Below, piece by piece: positions 33,251-44,330 of a stretch of DNA of 64,000 bases. A model generated the notes under the pieces. That model ran no database searches. It was not told the DNA's origin and saw only the letters and a list, made by a program, of their open reading frames with translations. This DNA is from Flaveria trinervia (taxonomy: Eukaryota; Streptophyta; Magnoliopsida; Asterales; Asteraceae), in contig CM046457.1 of NCBI GenBank assembly GCA_025506515.1, positions 38,140,231 to 38,204,230 of the forward strand. The letters are read 5' to 3'. Made by a program: the position numbers and the translations under genes. Each line of letters starts with the position of its first letter. Position 1 is the stretch's first letter.

Positions 33251-35684
33251 GATTTAAATGTTTCTGTGGAGAAGTGTGGGACACACGTGTGACATTGTTT
33301 TGTTTGGGTTTTGACATATCATGCTTAGATGTTTTATCTAGTTCAACAAAATTAATTGTTTGAACATTTTTAACATCCTTTCCTTTTTGCTTTTCTGGAC
33401 TTAGGCATGAAGCACGTGGGTGCTTAACATGTTTAGTCTTTTTGGGTTCAGAATTAGACTTAGTTGACCCATACTTAACTTTAACCTTTTCAAATTGTTT
33501 GTCCAGATTGACACAAGGAATTTTACCTTGTGATTTTGAAGTGGCCTCCTTTAGTTTAGTGCTAGATTCATTAGATGTACATGTGCACTTACTAGAGGAG
33601 TGGACACCACATGATCCCTAATTGGATTATTATTGATTAGTTTACTTTTTGCATTCATCAAGGTCTCATGTGATGGTGGAATCACTTTATATCTGAAACT
33701 CTCCCCATTGTTGTGTTCTCTCAATAAGTGTTGGAGAATGTGAGAGGAACTTGTCCAACTGTGTAGTTTTTGCTTTAAGGAATTTACTTCTACTTCGAAA
33801 ACTGCCTTTTGTTTCTTAATGTCTTCAAGTGAGTTTAGATAGAACCTAATGTCATTAGTTTGGTTAAAGACTACTACTTCGGTTTCCTTAAGCTGTTTGT
33901 TTAAAAGGTCTATCTTTTCTTTGTAACTATGTTCATTATGTTTTAGAACTTTATTGGCTTCTGTGCACAGTTGTAAGTCCTTTACTAAGCTATCATTATC
34001 ATCTAATAACCTAGAAAATTATAAATCAATGCTTTCCCTAAATTTTTACAATCAGAACAAGCATGATTATTGAATAGTTGGTAGTGGAACTTACCTAAGA
34101 AGGAGTGGTTGAATCAGCCATCAAAATAGAGTCTGACGTTTCTGGTTTTGGTGATTCTGGACTTGTTGAGCTTGTCCCTTCTTCAGGCTGGTGATCAACT
34201 ACTGTTGCATATTATTCAACATTTGACATCTCGAGCTGAATTTCAATATCACCCTCACTTGTTGAGTCGTCATCTAAGTCCTCGACACTAGCAATGTTGG
34301 ATTCTCCCGGAGACACGAACCGAAACCTCCAATCTTGTCCTTCGTCATCATGAGTAGTCAAGGCTTTAGGTTCCTTGTATGAAAAAGTAGGACTACATGT
34401 GGGTTATTGTGACCATTAAAGGATGAGAAAGGATTCCCATTTCTTGTCTTTTTGGGCTTCACACACTCACGTTTGAAGTGCCCCCTTTCCCCATAGTTGA
34501 AGCAGGTAACCTTGGACTTGTCAAAACCGAAAGTTATGTCCCTAGTAGCAACCAGGTTTTGTCCGGTTTTCCTGACAAATTTCTTCGCTCTCTGGACAGA
34601 ACTTGCTAAGGCCCACATTATGTCCATCTGTTCCAACTCTGTCTCGTCTACCTGCTCGTAGTCCTCATCTGGCAGATGGCAGTTCCCAATTTTCCCAGCA
34701 ACTAGCCCATCATAAGAGTGAACTACTACTGCTAAGAGGTCCATACGCTCCTTTGCTACCTCAACAGTCACATTCCTGAGATTCTCGGTCTTTAGTTTTG
34801 TAGCATTTGCTTCAGGTGCAATGTATTGGGTTCCAGATGACCCTAACGTGTCAGATCCTAAAGAAGAAGCTTGAGATGGACCAGCTGAACTCGACACAAA
34901 GGCTGTTTGTAGTGGAGCTCTAGATGTTTTCGCTTGAGGAGTTGGGTTGTACAAGGCTGGGTTGTGATCTTACGTAGACTTTTGTGCCCTGTACTTCATC
35001 CTTAATTCCTCCTCTCTCAGTTTCAGAATGAAGTCGTTGATGTCTAACTTCGCTAGCATATCATTCTATCTGAGGTTGGAGACAAACGAACTCCACTTCT
35101 CGGGTAAACCATCTGCAAAGTTTGAAACTTTGTCTTCCCTAGACGTAGTAACTCCATGAGTGTGCAGCTCACTCATCAGATGGTAGAAACAATCAATGAC
35201 ATCATCCAAGCTCTCCTTTCCCATTAACGGGAAGTTGTCAAACTCCTTCTTTAATGCTTTAGCCTTTAGAGCTTTCAACGATGCATTTACCTCACACGTC
35301 TTTTCTAATGCATCCCATAGCTTTTTAGCTTGCTTGTTCTCAAAAAATTGATGGAAAATGTCCTTCGGAATTAACTGAGTGAGCAATGCACAGACTTTCT
35401 TCTCAGCATTGTACTTAACCTTTTGTCCATCAGTCATGCCTTCTTATGTAAGTTTGACTCCATCTGCACCTACAGGCATGTTGTACCCCGTCTCTATAGA
35501 CTCCCATAGATTGGGATCTTCTCCATTCAAGTAGATCTCTAATCTTTGCTTTCACTGTGGGTAATCATCTAACGTGATTAGTTTCGGTGGTTTTTTTGTG
35601 ATTCCCCACTTCATTTTTCAGAAGCAATAGATTCTGAATCCTTGAATCCCTACCTGCAGTGAACGCTGAATACTGATCCTCCAT
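33251..35684 (-). pseudogene. gag: Element F gag
   Basis: Starts at about 35684 (MEDQYSAFTAGRDSRIQN). UBN2-like part 35437-35066: KKLWDALEKTCEVNASLKAL, LDDVIDCFYHLMSELHTHGV, FADGLPEKWSSFV. A Ser/Gln-rich stretch follows, then the knuckle CFNYGERGHFKREC (34505-34458 region) in which the second Cys is Tyr. Downstream (about 34020-33710) is a coiled coil, LKETEVVVFNQTNDIRFYLN. The overall plan resembles D/K gag but the sequences are far apart. Multiple stops and frameshifts. Confidence 0.82.
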
Positions 35685-36166
35685 TACTCTTAACTTTAAA
35701 CTTTGAAAACACTTTGTTGTACTTGTGTGAATGAAGGTGTGCGATTTGGCTAATCGTGCTATTGAACAATGCAGAAGGCTCAAACGTGTGAATGAACCAA
35801 TGCGGATGAATCAATCGGGCAATTGGACAGGTGCGAATGAACAATGCGACTAGACAGTTCAGTCGTACGTATGGGAGTACGAATGAGTCCAATCATGCGT
35901 ATCAGGGATGCGCATGAATTCAGTCGTGCGATTGAGTCAATTATGCCAATAAAGCTGTTGAAACTTGAAAATTCATAGGTTTAAGGTATTTTGACGCAAA
36001 AACATGAATTTTTCAAGAAACCTAATCGCCGTATGCCGGAAAGACGTTAACTTTACGAACTGGAGACGTCTAAGACACCGTTTGACACAAAAAGATTGCG
36101 TTTTTAGTGGAAAAACACAATTTTTATATAAAAGACGATCGAAACACATGTAAATCAAGAGCCAAA

Positions 36167-36178
36167 GCTCTGATACCA
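36167..36178 (-). other. Primer-binding site of element F
   Basis: Minus strand TGGTATCAGAGC two bases inside the 5' LTR. The ~480-base leader to gag again contains GCGATTGA/GCGACTGA words (35740-35950). Confidence 0.92.
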
Positions 36179-36180
36179 CT

Positions 36181-36916
36181 TGTTAGGATCGTGTATTGAA
36201 CGAAATACTAACTGATATACGTGTATACCAAGTCAAATATTACGGAATCCTATTTGATTGGAGATCCAATCAGTGAGAACGCACGTAGAAACAATTGTAG
36301 ATTGAATCTAAATGTTAAGAACGATTGGTAATCGATCTAGTGTGATTTATGAACTTAGAACAGATTCTTAGAGGTCTCTGGAAGGCTAGAATACGATTTA
36401 GTACATCGGTTTTTGAAGTGTTATGTTTTTCCACGATTTAAGTAGTATTTATAGGTTAGGGTTTCTCGTTTGGGCGACTGAACAATTTGCATGGTTCAGT
36501 CATGCGATTGATTCATGCGGTTGATCCATTCGTATGACTGAGCGTTCAGTGGTGGACTGAGCCAATCTCATGTTACAATCGTGCGACTGATCCAGTCTCC
36601 TGGTTCAGTCGTGCGACTGGTTCATCAGCATGAAGTTGTTCATGTGTATGGTCCATTGGCATAGGTCATTCGCATCAGAACTTCATACGATCAAGTTTTA
36701 ATATGTTTCACAATTATTATTTGACTTAGATCTATTCAAACAACAACAAACCTATATAGTTAGTTCAATAAGCGTTGAAACACAATAACAAATGAAATAT
36801 TAAACATTATAAGCATAAACCAGACATTGTATTTCATTCAACCATCCATTTAGATATATGTAAGACATGTAAGACTTTTACATTAAGCTCATAAACTAGG
36901 TACATATGTATCTACA
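36181..36916 (-). repeat. Element F 5' LTR
   Basis: 736 bp from TGTAGATACATATG (36916) to GATCCTAACA (36181). Palindromic words lie around 36470-36670. It contains about 60 bp near 36860-36905 that the 3' LTR lacks. No five-base duplication can be checked because the other end of F is lost. Confidence 0.88.
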
Positions 36917-37609
36917 AGAGATATATGAGTTAGTAATTTATTCATAATCATCAAATTCCATGAAAATCAATTAAGTAATTTTATTTTGAGTTTGTTTGGT
37001 CAAAAGTGAAAAATCATAGGTACTATTTCATAGAAATTTGACCTAACTTGATTTTGTAATGAATGACCAATTTTGTTGTCTTTTATCTTTTATTTTGATG
37101 ATCTTTTCTGTTTTGAATATCTTTTAACACTATATTATAATTTTTGACTTTGACATTTTCAGTTCATTGTTCCGTTGTTCATGCAATGAAACTAGGGTTT
37201 TGAAAATCAATTGTTCATTGTTATTTTTATAACCATTGGTTTCATTACACTTGAAAATGTCTAAACATCTTTAGTTAAGTTTAATTTTAATGATTCTTTT
37301 TTGACCTAGGGTTTGTAAGTTCATCATAGGTTAGATGGTTTAGGTCATTTAATCCATCGATTATCCCCTTGTTTTGATACTATAGTTGTTGAGAATCAAA
37401 ATTGAGGATAAATGATGTTAGGTGAACATTGGAATAAGTATGTACGTCATGATGAAGATGATGGATGAAGAACAGCGAGAAATATGCTCGTCGCATTTTA
37501 AATTCTCTCAAATTTGAAAAGTATTAAATGACATTTGGTAATCTTTTTAAATAGTCAAATTAATGGCTTTTACAAACTTTAAAAGTTTCTAAACAAATGT
37601 GTAGGACCA
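36917..37609. other. AT-rich noncoding stretch
   Basis: No ORF, LTR end or tRNA that I can support. Simple AT-rich sequence with polyT/polyA runs. Probably decayed retroelement sequence. Confidence 0.5.
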
Positions 37610-38300
37610 CACTATAGCAAATGCAAAAGAATAAAATAGATCAACATTTGTTTACTGTAACCAATGTGGAATCTAAAACTTGCCAACATTTGTGTAGTGT
37701 AGCAAATGCGAGTGATAGAAACTTGACAACATTTGTGTACCATAAGAAATCTGAACAAACAAAGGTTGTCAGTATTTGTGCACTTGTAGAAAATACGTAT
37801 GTTTTAACTTTGCAAAATATTTGTACTATAACAAATGCGGAAGAACAAAATGTGTCAGCATTTGTGCAGCATATCAAATGCGATAGAACATGTTTTTTTC
37901 TTGTCAACATTTACTTCTACAAATGCGAATGAACTCTTAAGTTGTTCTCATTTCTTAATCTTCAACCACACCATGACAGAAGTGTAGCACACTTCTAATT
38001 TATGTTTGATACAAATACACAACAACGTTTGTTAGGATTGAAGTCAATCACATTTATGAAACGAGGTTGAGCAAACTTATCAGCATCAATAAATGCTGCA
38101 GAACAAAAAGTTTAGCGCATAAACAAATGCGGAAGAACAAATTTGTCCGCATAAGTTTTCAATACTTCAAAACTTATTGTACACATTTGTATTAAAACAA
38201 ATGCGGAAGAACTAAGTTCTCCACATTAATTTCACTTGTGTTTTTCTTGAATCAAAATTATTACCCGCATTGTTTTTATGCTTGGGTTAATTTCATCCGC
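37610..38300. repeat. ACATTTGT / ACAAATGCGG word array
   Basis: At least ten copies of CATTTGT followed within 10-20 bases by ACAAATGCGGAAGAAC-like sequence, so each pair can fold into a hairpin. The style is the same as the LTR and spacer arrays of D, F and G but the word is different. This suggests part of an otherwise unrecognised retroelement family, perhaps belonging to relic H. ORFs through it in both frames are by-products of the repeat. Confidence 0.65.
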
Positions 38301-39639
38301 ATTAAATTTTGAGCTTGTCAAAAATTAATGTTTCTGCTCTTGATAGTTTTGGCTGTTTTGAGCTACTGTTTTGACTTTTATAAAGATGTGTTTTTTTATT
38401 TTGAATTTTATGAAGAGTCTGTTGATTTGATATTTATGAAGTTTTGGAATGTCAATTCTTGCTTTGATTGAATTGTACACTAGATGTGATACAAGTTTCC
38501 TAGTTTTGACTTATCTTGGACTTTTGTGCTCCTAGATATCTACATACACTAAGATACTATGGTATAACTTTTGCACCAGCATAGTCAATTTTATGATTTT
38601 ATATTTTAAGAAAGGAAACAATTGTACATAATGATCAAAATCTTTATTACTCCTCCTAAGTTTATATCCATATGGGATAAAAATTTAAAGATTTAAAAAT
38701 TTTGAAGAGAAAATATTTTTGTAATTTTTGTTTTCTTATTTGTACATGAAGAGGAGATGTGCCTTTCATGGGATCAATCAATCTTACCTTTAACAAATGC
38801 AAGCAATTGTTAGCAAAATAAACATAATCATGAACATATTAATTGTGGGTATGTTTTTCCTCCTAAACTTATGCTTGGTTAATATTTTGATGCTTGTGAT
38901 CTTTATCATGCTTTAAGTTAGTTGAGTATTCAACATGTACCTCACACTCAAAAGCATGACAAGATCAACCACCCGCATGAAATGCATGGTATAACTTTAT
39001 CATTACTTACTTGACCAGGTTATTTAAATTATGAAATCTCATTTTGATTGATCCTTATTAGGATTCTTTTACTTTGATCCATTTTGTTTGTTTGATCCGT
39101 ATTGGGATTCTTTTCTACTTCACTTTGGAAGTTGATCCTATATCGATTCTTTTTGTGCATTCACAAGGAGTGTATTTCTTTTATTGCTTCATCCAAGGTG
39201 GATGTGTTGACATTGGTAATCTTTTTGGATTATAACATCAGCACTATGTGCTTGTTTCTCCTGATATTTGCTCAGCAAAACAAAGAAGATACTGATGTGT
39301 TCGAATGATATTCATAAGATATCATTACAAGGTGTGCTTAGGTTACTACATACACACATTTAGATAAGCCAATACTCATTGATACTCTGAGATGAATTCT
39401 TCACAGTTGAATATCAGTTTTAGTTCATCGTATCATGTATCTTCTTTTACAAGTTGAGCCTACCCGCATATAAGATAAGTCATGTCAGCCTTTTGGATTT
39501 TGAAATAAGCATAGTGAATGGTCTAACGACTGTAATTATATCATTTTCCAAATGAAGTGTATAATAAATACTTCAACAAAATAATCTTTTTGTATTTTTG
39601 AAATATTTGAATGTTTTTTTATTATTTATTTACTCAAGG
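38301..39639. other. Noncoding stretch, degenerate
   Basis: No convincing coding content. Three short imperfect repeats near GATCCNTATTGGGATTCTTTT lie at 39050-39150, and CCTCCTAA(A/G)TTTA occurs near 38650 and 38865. Probably the 3' noncoding part of relic H. Confidence 0.45.
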
Positions 39640-39896
39640 TTAATCATGTTGATTGATTGGACTAAGATTTCCAATCGACTAGGATCAAATTCCTTCGTGA
39701 ATAAAACAACTAATTGATTATGAGTACGAACCTGAATTAATTTGATTAACCCCTTCTAAGCATAATCTCTCAAAAAATGATATCTAATTTCAGTATGTGT
39801 TGTTTTTGAGTGCTAAACCAGATTGTTTGTTATAAACATTGTTGCTTTGTTGTCAATATGAATTGGAGTGTGCAAGAAAATGACTGGGTACGAGAA
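39640..39896 (-). pseudogene. pol: Relic H: copia RNase H fragment
   Basis: The minus strand reads FLHTPIHIDNKATMFITNN, then HSKTTHTEIRYHFLRD, then a stop and KGLIKLIQV, matching the RNase H end of copia pol (compare STPIHNDNNSAISITEN in element B). Stops replace normal residues (for example after NNLV). No other part of this element is recognisable. Element G (plus strand) probably inserted into it at about 39896. Confidence 0.7.
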
Positions 39897-40425
39897 TGAT
39901 ATTCTTGAAGATCACGTATAGGTTGGACTCACCTTAGATTAGATTGTTTATATTTCTTTGTAATAGGTCTCATGTTAGTTTACATTTGTATGTATTTAGT
40001 TTTATTTTGTTTTGTATTCCAACAAAACTATGAGCGAAACAATAGTTTCGCTCATAGTCAGTTGTTTAGTTCTCCCGACAAATCTGTTGTTTCTGCCAGG
40101 CGAAACTATAGTTTTGGCAGAACAGTTTCGCTGATATCGAAGAGTGAACTATCTACGAAACTAAGACTGCTATGTATAGTTTCAATCATTTTCATTGTTG
40201 ATCAAGCTTGCAAAAACCCTAATCGTTTATCCTTGTTGCAAGTGAGTATTGTGAGCAGTTATTTGGAGATATATGTTATTATTGACTATGTTGATCATCA
40301 TTGCCTTATTTTGATTCATTTCTGGTTGTTCTCCATCTTCATCATCTTTGTTTTCCATTGTTTGTATTTGATATTGAATGGTCCAACAACTCAATTATAC
40401 TGCAAATCGATCTAATGGACCAACA
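39897..40425 (+). repeat. Element G 5' LTR (start tentative)
   Basis: The right end ...GGACCAACA at 40425 is set by the PBS three bases later. The left end TG at 39897 is the best TG at the switch from RNase H relic H, but the second LTR is not in the window to confirm it. Contains GCGAAAC/GTTTCGC words, including a perfect inverted repeat at 40027-40058. Confidence 0.6.
40027..40058. repeat. Perfect hairpin in element G LTR
   Basis: 14-bp arms ACTATGAGCGAAAC and GTTTCGCTCATAGT around AATA. Equivalent in style to the palindromes in the D/K LTRs. Confidence 0.85.
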
Positions 40426-40428
40426 ATA

Positions 40429-40440
40429 TGGTACTAGAGC
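40429..40440 (+). other. Primer-binding site of element G
   Basis: TGGTACTAGAGC, two mismatches from TGGTATCAGAGC, three bases after the LTR end. Confidence 0.8.
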
Positions 40441-40639
40441 TTTTGTGCTCATGATTTGTTGAGTTCTTGGTTGTTTTTGTTCAATATCAAGCTTTTATCA
40501 ATTTCAGATCAAATTCGTGTGTATTTGATGTGGAATTTGCTTGAATTTTGTTGGTTGTTGGTTGGGGAAACTATGTTAATCATCAGATCTCAAATCCATC
40601 AAGTTTTTTTTATGTTTTCACATTGATTTCATGTTAAAA

Positions 40640-41080
40640 AAGCATTTCAGCTTCGTTCAGCGAAATTATAAGTTCAAACTGCGAAACTACAAGTTTTTCC
40701 AGCGAAACTACATTGGTTATCCTCATTGAAGTTGTTTTCTGCTGTCCTGCGAAACTAGTTTCATTGAACGAAAGTTCAACAGTGCTTGTGAGTGATTTAC
40801 AAGCGAAATTGCTGCTTAAAGTTTCATTGAATGAAAGTTCAAGCTTGTTTCATGCGAACTTGTCGGCGAAAGTAAGCTATTTTTAGGCATTTGGCTAGCG
40901 AAACTGCTGCTGAAATTGCTTGCAAAACTAGTTTTCCCAGCAAATCTGTCTGGGAATTTACCATTCTTCAGGGAAACTACTTCTTTCCCAGTGAAACTAC
41001 TTCATCCCCAGCGAAACTACTTCTTCCCCAGCGAAACTACTTCTTCCCAGTGAAACTACTTCTTTCCCAGTGAAACTACA
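40640..41080 (+). repeat. Element G leader: GCGAAACTAC minisatellite
   Basis: Scattered AGCGAAACTAC-like words that become a regular array of about 20 bp (CAGCGAAACTACTTCTTCC) from about 40970 to 41080, ending on the gag ATG. Part of it is open in frame by chance. Confidence 0.85.
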
Positions 41081-43660
41081 ATGTCAAAGTTGACCTCCCT
41101 CACCCTGGCTCATGTTGAAAGTGTTGCTCCCAACAGACTTCCAAGACTCATAAATGGGGATCATTTCGAGGATTGGAATTGATGTCTCAAGGCCTTCTTC
41201 TTCTATACCGACCACAATCTATCAGAATCTATCATTTCTAGTCCTCATATACCAATTGTCACTATTAGTGATGTTGTATCCCAAAACAAGGACCCATCAA
41301 CATTCAATGAAAAGGATTTGAAGCTGATTGATCGAGACCAGAAACCATTCGAAGCATCGACTCTTTGTCTCTCACCTGACATGTACAATCGATTCGTAGA
41401 GCATAAGAATGCTAAGTCCCTTTTCGATGCTTTGTGCGAGTTCTATGATGGTAATGACGAGTTGGTGAAAGACAAGTGTGTTCAATCAGAGAAGGAATTC
41501 AACTCCTTTGTGGGATACAAGAATGAGAGTCTCATAGATCTTACTAATCGTTTTCGGACAGTATCAAGCAGACTGAAGAAATACAATGAAAAGCTTTCTA
41601 ATAGTGAGCAAGTCAATAGATTGCTAGATTCTCTCCCACTTCAGTGGAATCTTCAGGTGAGAATGCTAAAGCAAGAAAGAGGTTTCACTAATTACAAGCT
41701 AGATGGACATCATTAATAAGCTTAAATCTTTTGAGTTAGACATGAAGAAAAGGGAATTCAACCAAACCATGATGCATTAGTGGTGGGTGAGTTGAAAGAA
41801 AAAGGGATGATGATGGAGGATATGTATGAGGTGGATCCTGATGATTTGGAAGAGATGATATTCAATGGAAAATGGCAATGCTGACACTTCGAACCCGAAA
41901 ATTTATGGAGGACACTGGGAGAAAGAATTTTGGAGGTCAAAGCTCTAACTCCAAACTAGGATTTGATAAGTCTAAGCTGAGGTGTTTTAATTGCAAACAA
42001 CTGGGACATTTCAAACGTGAATGTCCATCACCAATTGTCATTGATTCTAGTAATACAGGAGTTCCACAACTAAATACAAACGGAGTAAAGGAGGATATGA
42101 GTCACAAAAAGGAGACCTCTTTGATTTCAAACTTTGATTAGAGTGCTGAAGTGGAAGAGACAAGAGAAGAGATTAACCAAGCTCTGGTGGCTGAAGTCGT
42201 AAAAGGAAAGGGAAAGATAGATTGTGAAGATGACTTTGATCCATTCAAAAATCTTAGAAGTGAAGTTGAGGTGTCGGTAAAGGTGAGGGAGGATGAGAGG
42301 GTGAAAGAGGATAAATCTGAGGATTTGAAGAAGGAAGGAAGTCCACCCACTGAGCAAGGAAAAGAAAAAGTTGATGCTGCTATCACTGTTGAGGAAAGCA
42401 AGTTAAGTACTCTGGTCTGCCAATATGAGAAGGCCTTAGCATCAGAAACGACGGTGATGGGATTTCCATATGAGGTAATTAAGGATATGTGTTCCTCTGC
42501 ATGTAAGATCAGGTTATTTGGAGTTTACAAGGCTAATCGTTTATTAATTGATAATGAGAAAGAATTAAAACGAATTAATGAGGAACTTAAAATAAACAAG
42601 TCTAAATATATTGTTAAATCAAACATGGCTTTAAAAGAGAATGATCATCTAAAACGAATAGTCTTGGAAAGAAATGTTGAGATTAATACTTTGACCGAAA
42701 GAGTTGCTGTTGTTGAATTTGAAACAAGCAAACTTTAGTCAAAGCTAGATACGTGGACTATATCAGGAATGAAACATGATTATTTATTCAAATCTCAATG
42801 GGGGGCTAGGATTAAAATGGGATTGGGATATGAAAATGTTAAGGTTTATCCTCCTCCTAGTACTTACTGTTATTCTCCTATGGCTATTCCTCATTCTTTT
42901 AATGATTTGATCAAAATAGATACTAACAGTATGTCTACAGGTTTAGAAGGTTTAAATCCTAAGAATGTTCATGATGACTACAAATATGGACCGACTAGCG
43001 GGCTTGGATGCACTAGTGTTAGTACACCTGATTATCAACATTCTGTCTTAGATCATAAATCTAGTTTAAATTCTGTTTTTTGTTTCTAGTGAATCTATAA
43101 TAGACATTGTCTCATCGTTTTCTCATGATGTTTCTATTTTATCTCCAAATTCTATAATTTATGATGATGCTACTGGTTCTGATTGTGTTAATAGTGCGAA
43201 TGATTCCACTTCAAAGAGTAACAAGAAACATAAAACTAATTGTTTTAACAAATTCCTTTCTCATCCTATTCTATCTTTTACCCCCAATTAATATTTCTTT
43301 ATCAAATGAAAGGGTATCAACTTCATCTAAAGCCAGCACAAGTGGTACAAGTACTACTTGTACTTCAGATGGCAATTCATCTTCTTTTGTAAATAACAAT
43401 TCTAGTTCAAATAAATACAGTCCTCGAGGCATGTATGAGACTTACAAAGATGTAGATTCCAATGTGTCTAAATGTGATAAGGAAATACATATTGATCACA
43501 TCCCTACCTCATACATAATAGACCTAGATTAAAACCACATTGTTTCAGGTGTGATCAAGATGATCACGTAGTTAAGCATTGTCCTGAACTACATCATAGA
43601 CATGTTAATAGGAATTCATTTAGGAACAAATTGATAAAATTAGTTAATAATTTCTTTTGT
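41081..43660 (+). pseudogene. gag: Element G gag
   Basis: ATG at 41081 (MSKLTSLTLAHVESVAPNR), then RLINGDHFEDWN and a TGA where Trp or Arg codons are usual. Open from about 41185 to 41716: LSPDMYNRFVEHKNAKSLFD, FRTVSSRLKKYNEKL, LLDSLPLQWNLQVRML, a UBN2-type gag. Knuckle CFNCKQLGHFKREC is at about 41980-42021 and a coiled coil rich in Glu/Lys at 42151-42738. A second knuckle CFRCDQDDHVVKHC is near 43540-43585. The two-knuckle layout with a coiled coil between them parallels D/K gag. Confidence 0.82.
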
Positions 43661-44330
43661 GAGAAATTCTTCTCTCCCAAACTCAAAGTTATTCAAACTT
43701 TGGTTCCTATCTCACCTGGTTAACCTGTTCTTTATATTGTTGCTGAAGTCATCCACGAAGGTTGTAAACAGTGTATGGCATGCGAATAGTGGATGCTCCA
43801 GACATATGATGGGGCTTAAACACTTCTTGACCAATTATCAGATTATAAATGGAGGTTATGTGGCATTTGCTGGCGACAAGAAATGAGGAAAGTTGATCGG
43901 TCAAGGAGAAGTTTCCATTGGCTCTCTAAGTTAAGGGAAAGTCAATTATGTACCTGAACTTGCATTTAATCTGTTGAATGTCTCTCAGATCTGTGATAAA
44001 GACATTCCGGTCTTGTTTAAGTCCAATGAATGTCTCCTTTTAAAGTCTGAGATTGATATTCCAGAAAAAATGGTACTCATGCGGGCTCCACGAAAGAATG
44101 ATACATATATTCTTGATATGGGTTCAAGGGAGTCAAAGTCTACTACTACCTGTCTTCTCTCCAAAGCTTCCTCTTCAGAGTCTCTCTTATGGCATTGCAG
44201 ATTAGGCCACATTAACTTCAAATTTTTAAACAAATTAGTCAAAAACAATCTCGTTAGGGGACTTCCTTTAAACGATTTTTCTGTGAGTGAAAAATGTATG
44301 GCGTGTGCCAAGGGCAAATAACATAAGAAA
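43661..44330 (+). pseudogene. pol: Element G protease and GAG-pre-integrase
   Basis: The protease motif reads VWHANSGCSRHM at 43773-43808: the catalytic Asp of DSG is Asn (AAT at 43785-43787). Then GGYVAFAGDKK, stop, KLIGQGEVSIGSL, FNLLNVSQICDKDIPVLF. GAG-pre-integrase: LLWHCRLGHINFKFLNKLV...CMACAKGK. Two or more in-frame stops. Not functional as protease. Confidence 0.85.

Larger units (their letters stand above)
23662..36916 (-). mobile_element. Element F: long, old Sirevirus-type copia element
   Basis: 13.3 kb on the minus strand: 5' LTR 36181-36916, PBS, gag, a damaged protease, integrase, RT with an internal tandem duplication, RNase H, a ~1.4-kb spacer, a TATA box, a post-pol ORF, PPT AGGGGGAG and a 3' LTR cut by element E. 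The LTRs differ by many substitutions (about one in ten bases by eye), so F is much older than D and K. It is a different family: its palindromic word is CAGTCGGCCGACTG-like. Confidence 0.92.

Noticed and set aside
37610..38300. CRISPR-like repeat-spacer array
   Set aside because: Repeats are imperfect inverted word pairs of irregular spacing in plant DNA, with no cas genes.
39972..40415. 147-codon plus-strand ORF with hydrophobic stretches
   Set aside because: Lies wholly inside the G 5' LTR and runs over its hairpin words. Hydrophobicity comes from T-rich sequence; no homology seen.
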